From Clostridiales bacterium (GTDB lineage Bacteria; Bacillota; Clostridia; Caldicoprobacterales; DTU083): a stretch of DNA of 11,120 nt. Positions within the stretch are counted from its first letter, which is position 1. Each line of letters starts with the position of its first letter. Under the pieces are notes generated by a model. The model made no database searches, was not told where the DNA came from, and was given only the letters and a program-made list of their open reading frames with translations. A program made the translations under genes and the position numbers. Location: contig JAAZEK010000017.1 in assembly GCA_012512335.1 (NCBI GenBank), forward strand, positions 1 to 11,120, given 5' to 3'. Shown piece by piece: positions 6,145 through 11,120 of the stretch.

Positions 6145-8976
6145 ATGTATAGTTATTATGATATTTTGGAGCAGTTGGGGTCTAATACAGGATATTGGGC
6201 AGACAGGATATTAGCAGAATTAAGGTATGCTGTTAAGCTTTCTAAAATTAATGCTGGTACATATGATAGTTTGATTAATGATGCTGTACTATTTCTTAAT
6301 GAAAAATCCAGTGAAGAAGGAGTTATATCAAAGCAAACAGCTCTAAACGCAGAAAAGATGATCATGGAACTCTCCACTGTAGCAAAGAGTTTTAGATTAT
6401 TATGCGTTGCTCATGCCCATATCGATATGAATTGGATGTGGGGGTATGCGGAAACAGTGGCAGTAACCTTAGATACATTTCGAACCATGCTTAACCTGAT
6501 GAATGAATATCCAGATTTTAAATTTTCACAATCTCAAGCATCTGTTTATAGAATCGTAGAGGAATTTGATCCTCATATGCTCCAGGAAATCAAGAAGCGT
6601 GTTAAAGAAAAGCGCTGGGAGGTCACAGCATCAACCTGGGTAGAAGCTGATAAAAACATGCCCAATGGTGAGAGCTTAGCTCGGCATGTTCTTTACACGA
6701 AAAGTTATCTTTCTGAGTTACTGGACCTAGATCCAGATTCTCTACAACTGGATTTTGAGCCTGATACCTTCGGACATAGCAGAAATGTTCCTGAGGTTTT
6801 GTCAAAAGCTGGTGTAAAATATTACTATCATTGTAGAGGATATAAAGGTCATCATCTATATCGTTGGAAATCTCCATCTGGGAGCTCTGTAATTACATAT
6901 AGAGAGCCTTTGTGGTATAACGCGACCATTGATAGCGATATAGCAATGGTTGTTCCAGAGTTTTGTGCTAAGAACAACATGAAAACCATGTTGAAAGTTT
7001 ATGGAGTTGGTGATCATGGTGGAGGCCCAACACGTCGAGATTTGGAAAAACTTATTGAGATGAATACCTGGCCAGTTTATCCTACAATACAATTCGGAAC
7101 TTTTTCAGAATTCTATGCTTCTGTGGAAGAGGAAATAGGAGACAAACTGCCTGTTGTGGACACAGAGTTAAATTCTGTCTTCACTGGCTGTTATACCACT
7201 CAAACCAGGATTAAGCAATCAAATCGAATCAGTGAAGCTAAGCTTTATGATGCAGAAGCCTACAGCACGCTAAATACATTGTTTGTTAACGGTGAATACT
7301 CATATAAGGCATACGAAGAAGCTTGGAGGAGTGTGCTTTTTAATCAGTTTCACGATATTATAACAGGGTCTTGTGTCATTGATACAAGGGAGCACGCTAT
7401 GGGACAATTCCAGCAGGTTCTTGCCATTGCGAATACGGGATATATACAGGCTGTGCGAAACATCGCTTCCAGAATTGATACATCTGCGTTACTCGGAACT
7501 GATGATAATAGCAATCATACGATTTCAGAAGGGGCAGGCGTAGGCTTTTCAGTTACTGATTTCGGTATTCCCCAAACAGACAGAGGGCGAGGTAAAAACA
7601 GAATTATTCACTTCTTCAATTCATCTCCTTACGAACGATCTGAGTTAGTTGAAATCACTGTTTGGGATTGGCCTGGAGATATAGAGCGCCTTGAAATCAG
7701 TGATATGAACGGAAATACTATATGTCACCAAGTTATAAGAAATCAAGTACAACAACTGCATTCGGAAAAGGCATATTGGGGGCATGAATATATTAAACTT
7801 CTGATTGATGCAAAGGTACCGGCATGTGGTTATAGTACATATCTCCTTAAAGAACGCTCATTAACTCATTCGAAAGTCACTATTCATGATTCGATTCGTA
7901 TTGAAGAGCCTGATAATCAATACATTCTTGAAAACAGTTATGTAAAGGTAGTTTTGGACTCAAAGGATGCATCGATTGTTTCACTTATAGATAAAGCAGA
8001 CAACAGAGAGCTTATAGATACGGAGAGGACAGCTGGTATTTTCAGACTAATTGAGGAAGACACTGAAAAAGGCATGACCTCATGGATTATTGGTAGACAT
8101 ATGAATATACATGATTTAAATGAGTTTGTTAAGGTGAAAGAAGCTTCATTGGGTCAAGATCAGCTTCGTCAATGGTTAACATACAGTATTGAATTTAGAG
8201 AATCTAAACTGGAAGTAGAAATATCTCTTGATCATAACAGTAACAAAATTAAATATGCTGTGGAATGCGACTGGCAGGAGCGTCCAGTAAAAAATGTTTT
8301 CATACCCCAGTTAAATTTCCATATACCACTTGCTGACAAGTGCAGTCAATATAAATATGACATTCCTTTCGGCACAATAGTCAGGGAAGATGCCAATATG
8401 GATCAGCCTGGAAACAGCTGGGCATTGGCATTGCCAGACAGTGGCGACGGTCATTCGCTTAGGATTGTAACTAATACTAAATATGGTTTCCGAGGCTTTG
8501 AGAATTCTCTTTCACTAACCCTGATTCGAAGCTCATATGATCCTGATCCATATCCTGAAAATGGGATACAAAGGTTTCAGTTTGCTGTAGAGCTGGTAGA
8601 TCCCCATGACAATAAAGCATTGATTAACAAAGCTTTTGATTACAATCATCCTATAGGCTTTGTACCCGGTACCAAACAAGAAGGTGAACTATCTCTTGAA
8701 CATAGCTTCCTTACTATTGAAGAAGGCAGTGTTGTCGTATCAGCTATAAAGGTCCCAAAAGGCATTAATAACAAGCAAATGATAATCCGGGTTTATGAAG
8801 TAATGGGAGCTGATACAACAGCTGTGTTCAAACTAGCATCTACTGTTACCAAAGCATGGTATGTTGACATAAATGAGAAGGAAATGTCAGAGAACGGTAT
8901 CTTAATAGAAGACAATCTTGTAAAAGCTCATGTAAAGGCATACAGCATAGCATCTATATGTGTTGAGTTTGGTTGA
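6145..8976 (+). CDS. GH38 alpha-mannosidase
   Basis: This is a retaining, metal-dependent exo-alpha-mannosidase of glycoside hydrolase family 38, releasing D-mannose from alpha-linked mannosides. The N-terminal catalytic domain (about 85-340) carries the family motifs: H90-A-H92-I-D94 in the HAHID motif (zinc ligands H92 and D94), D207 in FEPDTFGHS (nucleophile and zinc ligand), and GDHGGGPT (289-296) near the acid/base region. A helical linker domain contains FHDIITGS (402-409), whose H403 is the fourth metal-site residue. About 490-943 is the beta-sandwich C-terminal part. The 943 residues are normal for bacterial members. No signal peptide or membrane segment is visible, so it is cytoplasmic. 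The start is ATG 6145, one base after the isomerase stop; the nearest binding site AAAGGAG (6126-6132) is 12 nt away, longer than ideal, so translation may rely on coupling with the isomerase. It is the last gene of the operon, ending just before a strong terminator. Confidence 0.95.
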   Translation: MYSYYDILEQLGSNTGYWADRILAELRYAVKLSKINAGTYDSLINDAVLFLNEKSSEEGVISKQTALNAEKMIMELSTVAKSFRLLCVAHAHIDMNWMWGYAETVAVTLDTFRTMLNLMNEYPDFKFSQSQASVYRIVEEFDPHMLQEIKKRVKEKRWEVTASTWVEADKNMPNGESLARHVLYTKSYLSELLDLDPDSLQLDFEPDTFGHSRNVPEVLSKAGVKYYYHCRGYKGHHLYRWKSPSGSSVITYREPLWYNATIDSDIAMVVPEFCAKNNMKTMLKVYGVGDHGGGPTRRDLEKLIEMNTWPVYPTIQFGTFSEFYASVEEEIGDKLPVVDTELNSVFTGCYTTQTRIKQSNRISEAKLYDAEAYSTLNTLFVNGEYSYKAYEEAWRSVLFNQFHDIITGSCVIDTREHAMGQFQQVLAIANTGYIQAVRNIASRIDTSALLGTDDNSNHTISEGAGVGFSVTDFGIPQTDRGRGKNRIIHFFNSSPYERSELVEITVWDWPGDIERLEISDMNGNTICHQVIRNQVQQLHSEKAYWGHEYIKLLIDAKVPACGYSTYLLKERSLTHSKVTIHDSIRIEEPDNQYILENSYVKVVLDSKDASIVSLIDKADNRELIDTERTAGIFRLIEEDTEKGMTSWIIGRHMNIHDLNEFVKVKEASLGQDQLRQWLTYSIEFRESKLEVEISLDHNSNKIKYAVECDWQERPVKNVFIPQLNFHIPLADKCSQYKYDIPFGTIVREDANMDQPGNSWALALPDSGDGHSLRIVTNTKYGFRGFENSLSLTLIRSSYDPDPYPENGIQRFQFAVELVDPHDNKALINKAFDYNHPIGFVPGTKQEGELSLEHSFLTIEEGSVVVSAIKVPKGINNKQMIIRVYEVMGADTTAVFKLASTVTKAWYVDINEKEMSENGILIEDNLVKAHVKAYSIASICVEFG

Positions 8977-8996
8977 ATTTGAAGGGCTCAACACAT
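8958..8996 (+). repeat. 10-bp inverted repeat spanning the mannosidase stop codon
   Basis: ATGTGTTGAG (8958-8967) and CTCAACACAT (8987-8996) are perfect reverse complements. The 19-base loop contains the TGA stop at 8974-8976. No T-tract follows, so it is not an intrinsic terminator by itself. It lies 11 bp before the strong terminator stem and could stabilise the mRNA 3' end. Confidence 0.5.
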
Positions 8997-9007
8997 CAAA
9001 TGCTAAT

Positions 9008-9047
9008 AAAATCTTGCCGCTTAAGAAAAATCAAGCGGCAAGATTTT
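9008..9047. terminator. Bidirectional Rho-independent terminator
   Basis: A perfect 15-bp stem is formed by AAAATCTTGCCGCTT (9008-9022) and AAGCGGCAAGATTTT (9033-9047), with a 10-nt loop. The GC-rich core is flanked by A on the left and T on the right, so it works as a T-tailed terminator on both strands. It lies between the convergent mannosidase gene (stop at 8976) and arabinofuranosidase gene (stop at 9056), and should end both transcripts. Confidence 0.92.
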
Positions 9048-9055
9048 TATGATAT

Positions 9056-10939
9056 TCACGAAAGGATATCTGCCAGCACCCATACCACCATTTCACTTTC
9101 TCCACGGTTTGCAAAACCGAAATAAGGAATAAAGTGAAGTGGTTTTTTCTTAACTTTGTTCGATGCCTTAGTGTATAATTTGCCATCATATGATGACTCT
9201 TTTATATAGCCTGTTGTTTTTAGAATATTTGCATTAAAATAGTTGCTGTATTCAACAGACCAGGTATTTTCATTGCTTATTCTAATACCCTTGAGCAGAT
9301 TACCGTTATCTATTGCTTCCAGACAATATACGATCGGACCATATTGTACTGCGACTCGTCCAGCATTTTCCTGCACATGGGGCGATGCTTCCACCAATTG
9401 TACTTTCATTTTGAATTCGACTTTTAGTTCACTGCCCTCGATGTCATTATAGTCAAGATAAGCATAGCCATTTGTTACTTGTGCTTCAATTATCGTGCCG
9501 CGGTGAGTAATCGTGAAGTCTTCGCACCATGAAGGAATCCTTAAAGCTATTCTGTCAAAATTACCTCCAGTGAGGAATATTTTTACAATACCATTAACTG
9601 GATACTCTGTTGATAGCTTAATTTTTACATTAGCATCATTGATATTAGTTTCTGATTTATTGCTTATGTATTGATTGATATAGAATGTACCATTATTATA
9701 GGTATAGATTAATTCACTCATGGATGCGATGAATCTTGTAATATTCGGTGGGCAACAGGAACAATTGAAAACCTCAAGCCTTTGAGTGATGGGAAGGTGA
9801 GTGCCCTCCTTTGTTACGGACTTGTGACGGGTTACAAGCTCAGGTTGAATTTCTAGGGGGTTTTCATAAAAGAATGATTTTCCCTCCAATGATATGCTAG
9901 ATAGAAATCCGTTATAGATTACACGCTCAATTATATCTGCATAGATTGAGTCCTCATTATCCAACTGCATCATCCGCTTAGCAAACAAAACAAGGCCAAT
10001 GGCAGCACAGCTTTCAGTATATGCTGTGAGATTGGGTAGATCATAGTCAATGGTAAACGCCTCACCTACCTGTGTAGAACCGATGCCTCCTGTAATATAC
10101 ATTCTTTTGTTGATGATATTATCAAATATAGTATGACAGGCATTAAAGAGCGCTGTATCATTATATTCAAGTGCCAGGTCTGCCATACCACTATACAAGT
10201 ATACTGCCCTTACAGCATGTCCTTCAGCAGTGGTCTGTTCTCTGACAGGGAGGTGACTTTGTGTATATTTGGAATTAACCCATGAATCGAATTGATCCTT
10301 TGTATTACATCCTCTATTGTCAACAAAAAACTTAGCTAGTTCAAGGTATCTTGTTTCCTGTGTACAACGGTATAATTTTACCAACGCAAGCTCTATCTCT
10401 TCATGACCGGGAGTAGCAAATGTAGCGGACTGATTAATCTTAAACACCTGCTCAATATGATCTGCAAATTTACACATCAACCTTAGAAACTTGTCTTTAC
10501 CAGTTGCATAATAATATGCGATAGCAGCTTCAATCAGATGACCTGCAGTGTACAATTCATGACCACTGCGATTCTTCCATCGATTATGCGGCTCAATTAC
10601 TGTATAGAAGATATTGAAATAGCCGTTTTCGTCCTGATTTGCTTCGATAAGATCAACAAGCTCATCTACAGTAGCTTCCAGAGTCGGGTCTTCCTTTTTT
10701 TCTAGAATATAAGCTACTGATTCCATCCATTTGGCAATGTCTGAGTCCCAGAAACAGTGAGGTTGGTTGGGTTGACCTTCCTTCCAGTCAAATTTGAATG
10801 CATCGAACCGACCAGTTTCTTTAAACCGATCCATTACTGCATAGATTGTTTTTTCGTTTATCAGTTCTTGTTTATGCCACCAAAAACCGTCATCTAAGAA
10901 TACATCCTTATGGTTGACAAAAGTCGATTTATTTGTCAT
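9056..10939 (-). CDS. GH127 (DUF1680) beta-L-arabinofuranosidase-type enzyme
   Basis: Members of this family release beta-L-arabinofuranose from plant arabino-oligosaccharides, using a cysteine nucleophile held on a zinc ion. Counting from the upstream ATG at 10945, the zinc/catalytic set is visible: E311 and C313 in YTESCAA, and C397-C398 in CSCCPPN, the first being the likely nucleophile. Other family features are GHELYTAGHLIEA (128-140), EGHAVRAVYLY (241-251) and GGIGS (286-290). The first two thirds form the alpha/alpha barrel and the rest is beta-rich. No signal peptide is visible, so it is cytoplasmic. The sequence offers two ATG codons, at 10945 and 10939. AGGAGG abuts the first directly but is 6 nt from the second, so I choose 10939 (627 residues). 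The gene is convergent to the mannosidase operon, with its own promoter. Related families such as GH142 or GH146 share the fold, so the sugar specificity is likely but not certain. Confidence 0.9.
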   Translation of the reverse strand: MTNKSTFVNHKDVFLDDGFWWHKQELINEKTIYAVMDRFKETGRFDAFKFDWKEGQPNQPHCFWDSDIAKWMESVAYILEKKEDPTLEATVDELVDLIEANQDENGYFNIFYTVIEPHNRWKNRSGHELYTAGHLIEAAIAYYYATGKDKFLRLMCKFADHIEQVFKINQSATFATPGHEEIELALVKLYRCTQETRYLELAKFFVDNRGCNTKDQFDSWVNSKYTQSHLPVREQTTAEGHAVRAVYLYSGMADLALEYNDTALFNACHTIFDNIINKRMYITGGIGSTQVGEAFTIDYDLPNLTAYTESCAAIGLVLFAKRMMQLDNEDSIYADIIERVIYNGFLSSISLEGKSFFYENPLEIQPELVTRHKSVTKEGTHLPITQRLEVFNCSCCPPNITRFIASMSELIYTYNNGTFYINQYISNKSETNINDANVKIKLSTEYPVNGIVKIFLTGGNFDRIALRIPSWCEDFTITHRGTIIEAQVTNGYAYLDYNDIEGSELKVEFKMKVQLVEASPHVQENAGRVAVQYGPIVYCLEAIDNGNLLKGIRISNENTWSVEYSNYFNANILKTTGYIKESSYDGKLYTKASNKVKKKPLHFIPYFGFANRGESEMVVWVLADILS

Positions 10940-10945
10940 GTCCAT

Positions 10946-10951
10946 CCTCCT
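10946..10951 (-). promoter_or_regulatory. Ribosome binding site deciding the GH127 start
   Basis: On the minus strand AGGAGG (10951 to 10946) is followed at once by ATG-GAC-ATG. The first ATG has no spacing at all; the second, at 10939, has the usual 6 nt. The second is therefore the better start and shortens the protein by two residues. Confidence 0.75.
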
Positions 10952-11010
10952 TTTTAATCAAAGTCATAGCAGAATACTCTCATCCACTACAGCTGGATAT
11001 GAATGTAAAA

Positions 11011-11019
11011 ATTATACCA
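11011..11019 (-). promoter_or_regulatory. Extended -10 promoter for the GH127 gene
   Basis: On the minus strand TGGTATAAT (11019 to 11011) is a perfect extended -10 element (TGN followed by TATAAT). No good -35 box lies 17 bases upstream, which extended -10 promoters tolerate. A further TATAAT (11036-11031) and a TTGACT (11064-11059) lie upstream but are spaced 22 bp apart, too far to work together. The leader would be about 65 nt. Confidence 0.5.
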
Positions 11020-11041
11020 TAAAAATATTTATTATAATACA

Positions 11042-11088
11042 CATTTGAATAACAAATGAGTCAATGAAACCCCACCTTTAACTCATTT
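11042..11088. repeat. Overlapping inverted repeats upstream of the GH127 promoter
   Basis: CATTTG (11042-11047) pairs with CAAATG (11053-11058) across a five-base loop. The overlapping AAATGAGT (11054-11061) is the perfect reverse complement of ACTCATTT (11081-11088). The shared middle arm makes the two pairings mutually exclusive as RNA, or gives paired half-sites for a DNA-binding protein. They lie just upstream of the extended -10 promoter. Confidence 0.4.
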
Positions 11089-11120
11089 CGTCCCCTTGAT
11101 CAGTAGAAATGTTTGAATAG

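Noticed and set aside
1..11120. CRISPR arrays, insertion sequences, prophage or attachment sites
   Set aside because: I found no regularly spaced repeats, transposase-like frames, integrase-like frames or terminal repeats in the window.

Overview
The window looks like a piece of a low-GC Bacillota genome, most likely a plant- or gut-glycan-degrading clostridium (Lachnospiraceae or Ruminiclostridium type). This rests on the AT-rich sequence, strong AGGAGG-type ribosome binding sites, sigma-A type promoters with AT-rich spacers, T-tract hairpin terminators, and the gene content. The lineage is inferred from style; no taxonomic marker gene is present.

Layout. Positions 1-592 hold no supportable gene; they contain regulatory-looking inverted repeats and a promoter region for a MATE-family multidrug/cation antiporter gene (593-1975), which ends in a hairpin terminator. 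A near-consensus promoter at 2097-2125 then opens a four-gene block on the plus strand. Its genes are a clan GH-A (GH5-like) glycosidase (2222-4231), a pectate-lyase-3-type right-handed beta-helix protein (4378-5454), a D-lyxose/D-mannose isomerase-family cupin (5577-6143), and a GH38 alpha-mannosidase (6145-8976). A 15-bp-stem bidirectional terminator (9008-9047) separates this block from a convergent gene for a GH127 beta-L-arabinofuranosidase-type enzyme (start probably at 10939, stop at 9056). That gene has its own extended -10 promoter near 11011-11019.

How the genes fit together. None of the carbohydrate proteins shows a signal peptide, so the block appears to act in the cytoplasm on imported oligosaccharides; the importer and the regulator are not in this window. 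The simplest reading is that GH38 releases D-mannose and the isomerase turns it into D-fructose. The GH-A enzyme and the beta-helix protein would act on other linkages of the same glycan, and the GH127 enzyme would remove beta-L-arabinofuranosyl units. The substrate is inferred, not shown.

The most interesting non-coding signal is a 15-bp element, TTCGAAA-N2-TTCGTT, containing the inverted repeat CGAA-N3-TTCG. It occurs upstream of the MATE gene (406-420) and again overlapping the -35 box of the glycosidase promoter (2084-2098). This suggests that one regulator controls both transcripts.
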